13,852 bases of DNA, from contig DUVG01000235.1 in the NCBI GenBank assembly GCA_012841175.1, forward strand, positions 1-13,852, written 5' to 3'. The DNA is from Clostridium sp. Lineage in GTDB: Bacteria; Bacillota; Clostridia; Acetivibrionales; Acetivibrionaceae. Each line of letters begins with the position of its first letter. Position 1 is the stretch's first letter. This document shows, piece after piece, positions 13,796-13,852 of this stretch. The position numbers and the translations under genes were made by a program. A model generated the notes under the pieces. It worked only from the letters and a program-made list of their open reading frames with translations. It had not been told where the DNA came from and did no database searches.

Positions 13796-13844
13796 TAAAG
13801 CATTTTTTTGCAGAAAAATAAAAAGATATAAAAGGATATAATAT

Positions 13845-13852
13845 ATGAAATT
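13845..13852 (+). CDS. Possible start of a rightward gene, cut by the edge
   Basis: ATGAAATT at the very end is preceded by AAAGGA (13831-13836) at an 8-nt spacing, which looks like a translation start. Only two codons are visible, so the product is unknown and this may be chance. Confidence 0.2.

Noticed and set aside
13707..13812. TTGCA repeated three times at about 50-bp spacing upstream of the receiver genes
   Set aside because: The motif is five bases in AT-rich DNA, and the flanking bases do not match, so chance is the simplest explanation. No CRISPR-like repeat is present.

Overview
The window looks like chromosome from a low-GC, Gram-positive, endospore-forming anaerobe of the class Clostridia. 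The pointers are AT-rich DNA with strong GGAGG-type ribosome sites, a SleB-type spore cortex-lytic enzyme, an S-layer homology (SLH) wall protein, a copper-amine-oxidase-type 'stalk' domain protein and a PrsA-like foldase lipoprotein. The family cannot be fixed from sequence alone. There are no rRNA or tRNA genes, CRISPR arrays or intact mobile elements.

Layout. 1-290: 3' end of an O-acetylhomoserine sulfhydrylase gene (metY), closed by a hairpin terminator. 381-4830: a rightward, probably cotranscribed run from a good sigma-A-type promoter, encoding an AI-2E/PerM-family membrane protein, a guanylate-kinase-family protein, a small rhomboid protease, then trpB and trpA overlapping by 8 bp; a weak internal promoter may precede trpB. 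4951-8894: a cell-wall block of three peptidoglycan-hydrolase-type proteins, each with a different non-catalytic module: an SLH + M15 peptidase (+), a PG-binding + SleB hydrolase (-), and a stalk + SleB/CwlJ hydrolase (+). The last two are divergent, with near-consensus promoters facing away from each other. Between the convergent first two lie a terminator and a GC-rich, foldable non-coding islet (6911-6987). 9036-11492: a parvulin-type foldase lipoprotein followed 33 bp later by citrate synthase. 11565-11673: a promoter-like element and terminator hairpin that may define a small RNA. 11688-13646 (-): two related receiver-domain proteins, one ending in a LytTR DNA-binding domain and the other in a coiled coil. 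The right edge is AT-rich and may hold the first codons of another rightward gene.

How it fits together. The leftward and rightward wall genes and the foldase suggest a locus for remodelling and exporting envelope proteins. TrpA and TrpB form the two-subunit tryptophan synthase. MetY makes homocysteine or methionine precursors, and citrate synthase feeds glutamate synthesis. The two receivers have no sensor kinase in view. I do not see a clearly new biological system. The strongest leads are the structured islet at 6911-6987, the three-hydrolase block with a parvulin domain that has lost both of its conserved histidines, a TrpA with Glu replacing the catalytic Asp, and the tandem orphan receivers.
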